Position numbers and translations under genes: made by a program. Positions 7,615-15,253 of a stretch of 64,000 nt of DNA are shown here, piece after piece (position 1 is the stretch's first letter; each line of letters opens with the position of its first letter). This stretch comes from Corynebacterium hylobatis (GTDB lineage: Bacteria; Actinomycetota; Actinomycetes; Mycobacteriales; Mycobacteriaceae), in the NCBI RefSeq assembly GCF_003955685.1, contig NZ_RXHJ01000015.1:39554-103553 (forward strand). The letters run 5' to 3'. The notes beneath the pieces are model-generated. The model had not been told where the DNA came from. It ran no database searches and saw nothing but the letters and a program-made list of their open reading frames with translations.

Positions 7615-8268
7615 CTAGGGCGTGTCTCCTAAAGCTCTGAGCCAGGTGAGCACAGCACAGAGCACGACGGCTCCACGATAAACCACGGCGAGTTTGTCAT
7701 AGCGGGTGGCCAGGCCCCGCCACTGCTTGGCCAGGGCAAACGCCCGCTCGACAACATTGCGGCCCTTGTAGGCATGAGGGTCAAAGGCGGGCGGGCGCCC
7801 ACCTTTGCTGCCTCTACGTTTACGGGCCGCGATACTGTCACGCTTTTCAGGAATGACCGCCACGATCCCCCGCTTACGCAGGTCACGCCGAATCACCGTC
7901 GTCGCGTAGCCACGGTCAGCCAGGACCGCATCCGGACGCGACCGCGCCCGCCCGGGACCCATGCGCGGGACGTGGATGTCGTCGAGCACAGCCTGAAGCA
8001 TCGCACCGTCGTTGCGCTGCCCGCCGGTGACCACCACAGACAGGGGACGGCCGTGTCCGTCGACGCCGGCGTGAATCTTGCTCGACAGCCCACCGCGCGA
8101 CCGGCCAATTCCGTGACCTGCTGGTTCAGTCAGCGCCAGCGGCAGATTCTTGTGATTCGATCGAGCCCCCTGTGTCCTGCTCGGGCCGGGTCGTGTTCGT
8201 CGCGTGCTGGTGGGCACGCGTGATCGAGGCGTCGACGGAGACGTTCCAGTCGATTTTTCCTTCCGCAT
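7615..8268 (-). CDS. IS5-family transposase, C-terminal frame (OrfB)
   Basis: This frame carries the downstream part of the DDE transposase: the second Asp in VLADRGYATT and the catalytic Glu in NVVERAFALAKQWRG. It lacks its own good start and is expected to be joined to OrfA by a ribosomal shift in the overlap 8126-8268. Its TAG stop uses the TA target duplication plus one host base (7615), so the element relies on the insertion site to end translation. Confidence 0.85.
   Translation of the reverse strand: MRKEKSTGTSPSTPRSRVPTSTRRTRPGPSRTQGARSNHKNLPLALTEPAGHGIGRSRGGLSSKIHAGVDGHGRPLSVVVTGGQRNDGAMLQAVLDDIHVPRMGPGRARSRPDAVLADRGYATTVIRRDLRKRGIVAVIPEKRDSIAARKRRGSKGGRPPAFDPHAYKGRNVVERAFALAKQWRGLATRYDKLAVVYRGAVVLCAVLTWLRALGDTP
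7616..7633. repeat. IS left end: TA target copy plus 16-bp inverted repeat
   Basis: TA (7616-7617) is the target copy and GGGCGTGTCTCCTAAA (7618-7633) is the left terminal repeat. It is the exact reverse complement of 8576-8591. Confidence 0.9.
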
Positions 8269-8591
8269 CGGCCACCGTCAGCAGGTAGGTCAGGACGGCA
8301 TCCCACGTGCCGTCGGCGCAGTAGCGGCGGTGCCGTTTCCAGACGGTCTGCCAGGGGCCGTATTCATCGCGGGGCAGGTCCCGCCACGGGATTCCGGTGC
8401 GGTAGCGGTAGATGATGCCCTCAACGACCAGCCGACTGTTGTGAAAGGGGCGACCCCGCTGCCCATCACTGCTGGGCAGAAGGCGCTCAACCGTCTCCCA
8501 CTGGTGGTCGGTCAGGACGCGAAACCGACTTTTGGTGTCACTCACCGATCCAGTATCGCCCCACCGACCAACCTATTTAGGAGACACGCCC
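7618..8591 (-). mobile_element. IS5-family insertion sequence (two-frame, IS427-like)
   Basis: The 974-bp element is bounded by perfect 16-bp inverted repeats beginning GGGCGTGTCTCCTAAA. Its two overlapping frames encode a DDE transposase. It lies inside the hydratase-type gene in the opposite orientation. A TA dinucleotide flanks both ends (7616-7617 and 8592-8593), consistent with a 2-bp target duplication. Ends and coding frames look intact, so it may be recent and active. Confidence 0.93.
8126..8545 (-). CDS. IS5-family transposase, N-terminal frame (OrfA)
   Basis: This 139-residue frame encodes the DUF4096-type N-terminal part (LTDHQWETVERLLP, RTGIPWRDLP, WQTVWKRHRRY) and the first catalytic Asp in NVSVDASITRAHQ. 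OrfB lies in the +1 (equivalently -2) frame. A run of five G residues at 8166-8170 on the coding strand sits where the two protein families must join and is a plausible slippery site. Confidence 0.88.
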   Translation of the reverse strand: MSDTKSRFRVLTDHQWETVERLLPSSDGQRGRPFHNSRLVVEGIIYRYRTGIPWRDLPRDEYGPWQTVWKRHRRYCADGTWDAVLTYLLTVADAEGKIDWNVSVDASITRAHQHATNTTRPEQDTGGSIESQESAAGAD

Positions 8592-8593
8592 TA
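8576..8593. repeat. IS right end: 16-bp inverted repeat plus TA target copy
   Basis: TTTAGGAGACACGCCC (8576-8591) is the right terminal repeat, and TA (8592-8593) is the second target copy. Host hydratase sequence resumes in frame at 8594. Confidence 0.9.
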
Positions 8594-9415
8594 GGCACGG
8601 ACCTCACGTTGGACGATGCCTATGCCATTCAGGCCCGCAACCTGCGCTCCCGCGTTGCATCAGGGGAGAGCTACATCGGCCCGAAGCTCGGCTTCACCTC
8701 GAAGTCCAAGATGGAGCAGATGGGCGTCTCCGACGTCATCGTCGGTTTCCTCACCGCGGAGATGAAACACCCCGCTGACCGGCCCTTGTCATTGGCCGGA
8801 TTGATCCACCCGCGGATCGAACCCGAACTCGTATTCCGCCTCGGCCAGCCCGTGGAGTTGCGTGCCGACGACACCCCCGAGTCCCTCTCCCTGCGCATCC
8901 GCGAGAGCGTCGACGCCGTCGCCGTGGGCATGGAGGTCATCGATTCCCGCTACCGCAACTTCAAATTCAGCCTCAGTGATGTCGTCGCCGACAACACCTC
9001 CGCCGCTGAGTTCATCGTGGGGGAGTGGCAGGACTTCCCGCGGGAGCTGCGCGGTCTACCCGTCGAGTTCCTCATCAACGATGAACCCGTTGAAGGCTCC
9101 ACCACCGACGCCATTCTCGGTGACCCCTTCATCGTCTTCGATCAGCTGGCCACCATGACGCTGCGCTACGGCTTCGAGCTGCCCGCTGACGCTCCCATCC
9201 TGGCCGGGGCGATGACCGCCGCGCACTGGTTGGAATCCGGCCAGCGTGTCGAGACCCGCGTCGAGGGGTTCCCCGCGCTCAGCGTGACAGTGGCATAGCG
9301 CGCTACTTATTGACGCCGCGTACAGAGCTCAATAGGGGGTAGATGGACCGTTTCATGGCCAAAGGAGAGGGGCTTGGCGAGGATGGAGGAAACACCTGCC
9401 GAGAAAGGACCTGCC

Positions 9416-9769
9416 ATGCAGCCGACCTCTGACCATCCGTACGCAATGGCCAAGCGCGCCGGAGATTTCATCTTCGTCTCCGGGGCACTGTCCGTGGATG
9501 AGAACTACCAGCCGGTGGAAGGTCGGGAAGAGGCGTTGGCCGCGGCGTTGGAGCGGATGACGGAACGGCTTGCTTCCGAAGGTGGGAGGCTGGAGCAGCT
9601 GGTGAAGCTGACCTACTTCGTCACTGACATCACCCTGCGTGAAGAAGCTAACGAGCAGTTCGTCGAGTACTTTACTGAGGCTCGCCCAGCGCGGACATTC
9701 CTGGAGGCCTCGCGCCTTCCGTACGGGGCGACTGTGGAGATCGACGCGATTGCTTATGTGGGGGAGTAG
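9416..9769 (+). CDS. RidA/YjgF family protein (Rid-type deaminase-like)
   Basis: This 117-residue protein has the Rid fold: YAMAKRAGDFIFVSGALSVD at the start, a central LVKLTYFVTDI strand, and the C-terminal PARTFLEASRLPYGATVEIDAIA motif with the substrate-binding Arg. Active RidA proteins hydrolyse reactive enamine/imine intermediates such as 2-aminoacrylate. The ATG at 9416 follows AAAGGA and is preferred over an ATG 14 codons upstream. It lies just downstream of the broken hydratase gene, so the two may have shared a catabolic role. Confidence 0.87.
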   Translation: MQPTSDHPYAMAKRAGDFIFVSGALSVDENYQPVEGREEALAAALERMTERLASEGGRLEQLVKLTYFVTDITLREEANEQFVEYFTEARPARTFLEASRLPYGATVEIDAIAYVGE

Positions 9770-9807
9770 CCTCACCGCTCATGAACCAGGCGGAGGCCAG
9801 GTTCTGA

Positions 9808-10977
9808 TTACCCGTTGCTCAAGCCCAGCACCCCGACGCCCGCTCCCACCGCCACCGGAGCCAACACCAGCCCGCCCAACACAAACATCCCCCAGCTCAC
9901 CTGCACTCCTTGCTGCCTGGCCTGGTGCGCCCACAGTAAAGTGGCCAGGGAGGCCCAGGGGGTGATGATCGGCCCGGCGTTGACACCGATGAGCAGGGCC
10001 ATGAAGCTCTCGGGGGAGCTCGCCGCGGGCTCGAGCGCCAGGTAGGCGGGGATGTTGTTGATCAGGTTGGACAGCGCCACACCCGCGAAGGCGAGGGTGA
10101 ACAGGCCCGAATCCGAGAGCGTTGACAGCACCGGATCCAGCAGGCCCAGACTGTGGATGATCGCGGCACTCGTCGTCAAGGAGAAGGCGAACAGCAGGGT
10201 GGCCCACGGGATCATGTGGTGCACCGGGGTCGGCAGCGACCAGTGGTGCAGCAGCCCCAGAGCCACCAATGCAGCGATGGTGGTGGAGATCCAGACGTCG
10301 ACAGGCATGAGCAGGGCCACCAGTAGCACGCCGATCAGGGCGGTGAAAACCTTCGCCTCCCGATCCAGACCAACCCCACCCGCAGAACCATCACCCGCGG
10401 AAACGGCAGCCGGAACACCAGCAAACCGAGCCACCACCAGCGGCGCAACCACAGCCACGACCACCAGCACCAGCGCGGGCAGCCAGCTCACCGCCACGTA
10501 ATCAGCGACGCGGGAGAACGCGTCCGTCTGCACGGCGAGCAGGTTGGTCAGGTTGGAGATCGGCAGGAGCAGGGAACCGAGGTTCGCCATCCAGATCACC
10601 GCGAAGGCGGCGGCCAGGGGGTTTATGCCGACGCCACGCGCCAGCGTGATCACCAGCGGAGTGGCCAGGATGGCGGTGGTGTCCAGGGAGAAGAAGACGG
10701 TGATCACCAGGCTCACACCCAGGATCAGTGCCCAGGCGCGCGCCGACGATCCACGCCCCGGAGCCGAACCTCCCAGGCCGAGCACCGCCTGCACCTTCCC
10801 GATCACGGCCTCGAAGGTGCTGACGGCCCCGGCAGCTGCGACGACCACTGACATGGCGGCGACGAAACTGAGGACGGGCAGGATGCGGGAGAGGAGGGTG
10901 GGGACTGACGGGGCGTCGATAAGCAGGAGGGTGATCAGTCCCAGCGCTGAGGTCAGCGCCAGCACCGGGGTGCGCAT
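9808..10977 (-). CDS. ArsB/NhaD/SLC13-type membrane transporter
   Basis: This 389-residue protein is almost entirely hydrophobic, with about ten helices. Two conserved re-entrant-type segments are visible: SLDTTAILATPLVI with NLGSLLLPISNLTNLLA, and SNLINNIPAYLAL with GVNAGPIITPWASLATLLW. These asparagine/proline-rich hairpins mark the ion transporter superfamily that includes ArsB, CitM and NhaD. The substrate (arsenite, organic acid or Na+/H+) cannot be told from sequence. No arsR, arsC or acr3 gene is nearby, so arsenic resistance is not supported by context. Confidence 0.85.
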   Translation of the reverse strand: MRTPVLALTSALGLITLLLIDAPSVPTLLSRILPVLSFVAAMSVVVAAAGAVSTFEAVIGKVQAVLGLGGSAPGRGSSARAWALILGVSLVITVFFSLDTTAILATPLVITLARGVGINPLAAAFAVIWMANLGSLLLPISNLTNLLAVQTDAFSRVADYVAVSWLPALVLVVVAVVAPLVVARFAGVPAAVSAGDGSAGGVGLDREAKVFTALIGVLLVALLMPVDVWISTTIAALVALGLLHHWSLPTPVHHMIPWATLLFAFSLTTSAAIIHSLGLLDPVLSTLSDSGLFTLAFAGVALSNLINNIPAYLALEPAASSPESFMALLIGVNAGPIITPWASLATLLWAHQARQQGVQVSWGMFVLGGLVLAPVAVGAGVGVLGLSNG

Positions 10978-10981
10978 GGAC

Positions 10982-12562
10982 CTAGTTCACGCAGCGGGGG
11001 CCGTCGCCGCCGGCGTCGATTTCAGGGGCGACCTCGGCAGCACCGAAATCGCTGCCCGGGGTGCCCACGGTGTCTCCGACGGAGGGCTCAGTGGGGGAGG
11101 GGAGCGCGGAGGCATCACCGAGCGGGCCGTTCCAGTCGTCGTGGGTGACCACGACCAAGGTCTCGGGGCCCAGGCTGGCGCTGGCGGAGACCGGCAGGCC
11201 ACCTAGGGCCTCGGCCAGGGCGAGGGCACGCGGGTCAGACGGGTCGGCGGCCACGACCTGGCTCTGGTCATAGACGCCCGGCAGTGCGTTGGTCACCTCG
11301 GAGACCTCATAACCCTCCTCACTGAGCCAGCCGCCCACATTGCCGGCCAGGCCGGCGGTGGCCCCGGCGTTGAGGACGTGGATGTCCACGCCCGGCAGCG
11401 GGGCGGCAGTTGCCTCCTCCGGGGTGTCGGTCTCCTCGGACGGGGCCTCGTCCTCCCCGAGCAGCTCATCCATCCAGGCATGGACGGTGGGGATATCGAC
11501 GGTGACGATGGATTCGCCGTAGTCGCCCGTGCCGTCGATGGAGGTCACCGGGATGGTGTTGAACACGACGTTGCCGCCGGCGAGGTTGGCCAGCTGGGTG
11601 GCAAACGACATGATGTCCCACTGGTCGTCGATGACCACGGAACGCTCCACGGCGGTGCCCATGTCAGTCAGCTTCGCCGGGCTGGTGAGGGTGCCCGCGG
11701 CCAGCACCTTGTTCACCAGAGAGGCCATGAAGGCCTGCTGGCGGACGATGCGGTCGAGGTCACCGCGCGGCAGGCCGTGGCGCTGGCGTACGAAGGCCAG
11801 CGCCTGGGCACCGTCGAGGGTCTGTACGCCAGCGTGGAAGTCAGCGCCGGAGAGGTGGTCACTGACGTCGTTGTTCAGGCAGACATCCACCCCACCGACG
11901 GCATCGGTGAGCAGGACGAAGCCGAACAGACCGACCTCGGCATAGTGGTCTACCTCCACACCCGTCAGTTCGGTGACCGCGCCGATCAGGCCCTGGCGGC
12001 CGGCGTCGGTGGCCTGCGCCTCGATGCGGTCCTCATCGGTCAGGCCGCGGGCCTTGAGCTCCTCGCGCTTGGCCACCTTGTGGTAGGCGAAGACGCCGTT
12101 GATCTTCAGGTTGCCGAAATCCTCGTCGTGGACGTAGGTGTCACGCGGGATGGACACGGCGGTGGCAGAGGAACCGTCGTTGGGTACCCGGATGACCATG
12201 ATGGTGTCAGTGTTCTCCTCACCGTCATCCACGCCGGCGCGCAGGCGCCGCAGCTCCTCCTCGGAGAGGGGGTTGCCCTGGGCGTCGGTACGCGAATCGG
12301 AGCCGACGAGCAGAATGTCGGTCGCCCCGTCCGCGGCGCGGCCCTTCATGCCCTGGCCGCCGCCGAGGGAGAGGTTGCCGGCGGAGGCGAGATCGTTGCC
12401 GAGGCGCCCCACGGAGAAGTACCCCAGGGCAGAGACCAGCAGGATCATCACCGACAGCGCCGCGATGATCACCTTCACCGGGGTCGGACCAGCCTGTCGG
12501 ACGGAGGGTCCGGCGGGCGGGGCTGCCTGGATGTCGCGTACGCGACGGTACTTGTCACTCAC
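10982..12562 (-). CDS. lcpA: LytR-CpsA-Psr (LCP) family wall-polymer ligase
   Basis: This 526-residue membrane protein has a cytoplasmic N-terminus, one helix (about residues 30-52), an LCP catalytic domain and a C-terminal LytR_C domain (from about 390, VHVLNAGATAGLAGNVGGWL). The domain holds DILLVGSDSRTD, DTIMVIRVP, SIPRDTYV and the Arg-rich FVRQRHGLPRGDLDRIVRQQ region. LCP proteins move undecaprenyl-linked polymers onto peptidoglycan; C. glutamicum LcpA attaches arabinogalactan. The GTG at 12562 is supported by TAGACT 8 nt upstream. It is divergent from wbbL, as in relatives. Confidence 0.88.
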   Translation of the reverse strand: MSDKYRRVRDIQAAPPAGPSVRQAGPTPVKVIIAALSVMILLVSALGYFSVGRLGNDLASAGNLSLGGGQGMKGRAADGATDILLVGSDSRTDAQGNPLSEEELRRLRAGVDDGEENTDTIMVIRVPNDGSSATAVSIPRDTYVHDEDFGNLKINGVFAYHKVAKREELKARGLTDEDRIEAQATDAGRQGLIGAVTELTGVEVDHYAEVGLFGFVLLTDAVGGVDVCLNNDVSDHLSGADFHAGVQTLDGAQALAFVRQRHGLPRGDLDRIVRQQAFMASLVNKVLAAGTLTSPAKLTDMGTAVERSVVIDDQWDIMSFATQLANLAGGNVVFNTIPVTSIDGTGDYGESIVTVDIPTVHAWMDELLGEDEAPSEETDTPEEATAAPLPGVDIHVLNAGATAGLAGNVGGWLSEEGYEVSEVTNALPGVYDQSQVVAADPSDPRALALAEALGGLPVSASASLGPETLVVVTHDDWNGPLGDASALPSPTEPSVGDTVGTPGSDFGAAEVAPEIDAGGDGPRCVN

Positions 12563-12634
12563 GGGCGTCAAGTCTAGGGCATCGGAGTGGCGTACCGGTC
12601 CTCAGACAAGGGGCGGCACTATGCTGTGCACATT

Positions 12635-13540
12635 GTGACCTACTCCCAGAAGCCGCCGGTCGCCGTCATCACGGTGACCTATTCTCCGGGCCGTCATCTG
12701 ACGGCCTTCCTCGACAGCCTGACAGAGGCCACTGCCCAGGGCACCCACGTGATCCTCGCCGACAACGGCTCCGTGGACGGCTCCCCCGAGGAGGCCGCAC
12801 GCACCCGCCGGAAGGTGGAGTTCCTGCCCACCGGCGGCAACCTCGGTTACGGCACGGGCATGAACGTCGGTGCCCGCCACCTGCAGCCGCTTCGCGACGC
12901 CGGGGAGGTCGACCCTGAGTTCCTCGTCCTGAGCAACCCCGACGTCGTCTTCAACGAGGGCGCGATCGATGAACTCATCGCCTGTGCCCGCCGCTGGCCG
13001 GAGGCCGGTGCCGTCGGGCCGCAGATCGTGGAACCGGACGGCAGCATCTATCCCTCCGCCCGTGCGCTGCCTGACATGCGCAACGGCATCGGCCATGCCC
13101 TGCTCGGCCAGATCTGGCCGAAGAACCCGTGGACACGCGCCTACCGCGATGACGCGGATATGGCCACTGAACGCACCGCCGGCTGGCTCTCAGGCTCCTG
13201 CCTGCTGGTGCGCTGGGACGCCTTCGACGCCGTCGGAGGTTTCGACGAGCGCTACTTCATGTACATGGAGGACGTCGACCTCGGCGACCGCCTGGCCCGC
13301 GCCGGCTATGAGAACATCTACTGCCCGGCCGCGACCATCACCCACGCGAAGGGGCATGTCGCAGGCAAGCACGCCGACACCATGCTGCCGGCCCACCACG
13401 AATCGGCCTACCGCTTCCAGGCGGACCGGCTGCCGCACTGGTGGCAGGCACCGGCGCGGCTGTTGATCCGCATCGGACTGAAGACCCGCAGCGCCCTCGC
13501 CGTCGCCCGCACCCGACCCAGCAACCGAAAGGACTCCTGA
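12635..13540 (+). CDS. wbbL: dTDP-rhamnosyl transferase WbbL (GT2)
   Basis: This 301-residue cytoplasmic glycosyltransferase should add L-rhamnose to GlcNAc-diphospho-decaprenyl, forming the linker between peptidoglycan and arabinogalactan. GT-A features are VAVITVTYSPGRHL, the nucleotide-binding LADNGSVDGSPE and NLGYGTGMNVGARH, the DxD-like LSNPDVVF, and FMYMEDVDLGDRLARAGY with the acidic ED pair. The GTG at 12635 is chosen because TATGCT lies 9 nt upstream (leaderless pattern). Its stop is 2 nt before the next GTG. Confidence 0.9.
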   Translation: MTYSQKPPVAVITVTYSPGRHLTAFLDSLTEATAQGTHVILADNGSVDGSPEEAARTRRKVEFLPTGGNLGYGTGMNVGARHLQPLRDAGEVDPEFLVLSNPDVVFNEGAIDELIACARRWPEAGAVGPQIVEPDGSIYPSARALPDMRNGIGHALLGQIWPKNPWTRAYRDDADMATERTAGWLSGSCLLVRWDAFDAVGGFDERYFMYMEDVDLGDRLARAGYENIYCPAATITHAKGHVAGKHADTMLPAHHESAYRFQADRLPHWWQAPARLLIRIGLKTRSALAVARTRPSNRKDS

Positions 13541-13542
13541 CC

Positions 13543-14640
13543 GTGACCGACCCTGAGCTCAAGGCCGATCCGTCGCGTACTGACGCTGTCATTCTCGTGG
13601 GAGGCCGCGGCACCCGCCTGCGCCCCCTGACGGTGAACACCCCGAAGCCGATGCTGCCCACCGCGGGCTATCCCTTCCTCCAGCACCTGCTGGCCCGTAT
13701 CCGGGCCGCCGGGATCACCCATGTGGTGCTGGGGACCTCTTACAGGGCTGAGGTCTTCGAGGAGTACTTCGGTGACGGTTCGGAGATGGGCCTGGAGATC
13801 GAGTACGTCGTGGAGGAGGAGGCCCTGGGCACCGGCGGCGGCATCCGCAACGTCTACGACCTCCTGCGCCATGACACGGTGATGGTCTTCAACGGTGATG
13901 TTCTCGGCGGCACCGACCTGCGTGCCATCCTGGACACACACACCTCCCGCCAGGCTGACCTGACCATGCATCTGGTGCGTGTCGCCGATCCGCGGGCCTT
14001 CGGCTGCGTGCCCACCGACGAGGAGGGGCGCGTGCTGGAGTTTCTGGAGAAGACCGAGGACCCGCCGACCGACCAGATCAACGCCGGCTGTTACGTCTTC
14101 CGGCGCGAGCTCATTGAGGAGATCCCCGCGGGCCGGGTCGTCTCCGTCGAGCGTGAGACTTTCCCGGCGCTGCTGGAGCAGGGCCGGCGCGTCTACGGAC
14201 ATGTGGACAACGCCTACTGGCGGGACATGGGCCGCCCCGACGACTTCGTCCGGGGCTCCTCGGATCTCGTGCGCGGCATCGCGCACTCGCCGCTGCTTGA
14301 GGGGCGTACCGGGGAGGCGCTCATCGACGCCACCGCAGGTATCGCCGCAGGTTCCATCCTGGTCGGCGGCACCTGGGTGGGGCGCGGCTCGGAGATCGGG
14401 GCCGGCTGCCGCCTGGATGATTCCGTGGTCTTCGACGGCGTGACCATCGAGCCGGGAGCGGTCATCCGTGACTCCATCATCGCCGCAGGTGCGCGTATCG
14501 GTGCGAACGCCCGAATCACCAGCTGCGTCATCGGCGAGGGAGCCCAGATCGGGGCCCGCTGTGAGCTCGTGGGTGGGATGAGGGTGTGGCCGGGGGTGGT
14601 CATCCCGGACAACGGGGTGCGTTTTTCCTCGGATGCGTGA
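13543..14640 (+). CDS. Mannose-1-phosphate guanylyltransferase (GDP-mannose pyrophosphorylase)
   Basis: This 365-residue enzyme makes GDP-mannose for lipomannan and lipoarabinomannan. The nucleotidyltransferase signature GGRGTRLRPLTVNTPKPMLP is near residues 19-38, and FNGDVLGGTDL carries the metal-binding Asp. The C-terminal third is a left-handed beta-helix of isoleucine/valine hexads (GAVIRDSIIAAGARIGANARI). The GTG start follows AAAGGA inside the wbbL end. C. glutamicum annotations call the ortholog rmlA1; mycobacteria call it manB. Placement with manB-type mutase and manA genes favours mannose. Confidence 0.85.
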   Translation: MTDPELKADPSRTDAVILVGGRGTRLRPLTVNTPKPMLPTAGYPFLQHLLARIRAAGITHVVLGTSYRAEVFEEYFGDGSEMGLEIEYVVEEEALGTGGGIRNVYDLLRHDTVMVFNGDVLGGTDLRAILDTHTSRQADLTMHLVRVADPRAFGCVPTDEEGRVLEFLEKTEDPPTDQINAGCYVFRRELIEEIPAGRVVSVERETFPALLEQGRRVYGHVDNAYWRDMGRPDDFVRGSSDLVRGIAHSPLLEGRTGEALIDATAGIAAGSILVGGTWVGRGSEIGAGCRLDDSVVFDGVTIEPGAVIRDSIIAAGARIGANARITSCVIGEGAQIGARCELVGGMRVWPGVVIPDNGVRFSSDA

Positions 14641-14722
14641 CGACACGCCGGTAAACCTGGGAATTGTTGCCAGAATTTTGACCACCCCCCATATGTAGTG
14701 CCCCCGGCAATCACCCCCGCGC

Positions 14723-14789
14723 ATTTTTGGTTGTGACTGCTGTGACTGGTGGGATTGGTGACCTGCGATTATGGCGGGCAACCAAAAAT
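14723..14789. repeat. 11-bp inverted repeat in the whcD upstream region
   Basis: ATTTTTGGTTG (14723-14733) and CAACCAAAAAT (14779-14789) are perfect inverted copies 45 nt apart in the 236-bp gap before whcD. The spacer contains two GTGACTG copies. A TTGACG (14805-14810) and TCTAAT (14829-14834) pair downstream could be the whcD promoter, placing the repeat just above it as a regulator site candidate. Confidence 0.45.
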
Positions 14790-14876
14790 TCCCGTTAGTA
14801 TCGGTTGACGACATTTAGTGATCAGGTGTCTAATCGCATCAGTGTTAAAGGTAACCGAACGGAGAAGGGGGACAGC

Positions 14877-15194
14877 ATGGACAACATGGCTGACGGCACC
14901 GTTCTCCGTGGAGGAATGAGCAGCATCACCGGAGCGGCAGTGGAAATGAGCCTGGACGAGCTTTTCGGAGCCGTGGAGCAGGAATGGCAGGACCAGGCCC
15001 TCTGCGCGCAGACCGATCCGGAGGCTTTCTTTCCCGAGAAGGGCGGCTCCACCCGGGAGGCCAAGCGCATCTGCATGGCCTGCGCGGTCCGCGATGAGTG
15101 TCTCGAGTACGCACTCGAGCATGATGAACGTTTCGGTATCTGGGGCGGACTTTCCGACCGGGAACGCCGTCGCCTGAAGAAGCAGATCGGTTAG
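14877..15194 (+). CDS. whcD: WhiB-family regulator WhcD (WhiB2-like)
   Basis: This 105-residue iron-sulfur regulator has the four WhiB cysteines: one in ALCAQTD and three in ICMACAVRDEC, which bind a [4Fe-4S] cluster. The GIWGGLSDRERR turn and basic RRRLKKQ tail are the DNA-binding part. The context next to the GDP-mannose pyrophosphorylase gene matches whcD (cg0850). WhiB2-type proteins act in septation and cell division. The ATG at 14877 follows GGAGAAGGGGG. The long upstream region suggests complex control. Confidence 0.93.
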   Translation: MDNMADGTVLRGGMSSITGAAVEMSLDELFGAVEQEWQDQALCAQTDPEAFFPEKGGSTREAKRICMACAVRDECLEYALEHDERFGIWGGLSDRERRRLKKQIG

Positions 15195-15209
15195 GAAACC
15201 ATCACCTGT

Positions 15210-15236
15210 GGCCCTGTCTCCACAGGGCCTTTCTCT
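15210..15236 (+). terminator. Rho-independent terminator after whcD
   Basis: Perfect stem GGCCCTGT / ACAGGGCC with a CTCC loop, followed by TTTCTCT. It lies 16 nt after the whcD stop. Confidence 0.85.
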
Positions 15237-15253
15237 GATTCAGGCTCCCCGGA

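Larger units (their letters stand above)
7543..9298 (+). pseudogene. 2-keto-4-pentenoate hydratase-type gene split by an IS element
   Basis: The 5' part (7543-7617, MTRDLARIAAEL...) and 3' part (8594-9298, GTDLTLDDAYAIQ...) belong to one gene. Removing the IS and one TA copy gives a single 259-codon frame without a stop, the usual length of the hydratase family that adds water to 2-hydroxypentadienoates in aromatic meta-cleavage pathways. Family features in the 3' part include IGPKLGFTSKSKMEQMGV and ARIEPE-like PRIEPELVF metal-ligand residues. The ATG follows AAGGAA. The present allele should make no full enzyme. An oxaloacetate decarboxylase-like relative is an alternative identity. Confidence 0.85.

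Noticed and set aside
8204..9298. 364-codon fusion frame from inside the IS into the hydratase
   Set aside because: The first 130 codons are antisense to the transposase; only the downstream hydratase half is real.
9808..10977. Arsenic resistance locus
   Set aside because: Only an ArsB/SLC13-type permease is present; no arsR, arsC or ATPase gene is nearby.
10982..12562. LCP protein as a transcription regulator
   Set aside because: Old LytR naming suggests this, but the membrane helix and LCP active-site arginines fit a polymer ligase.
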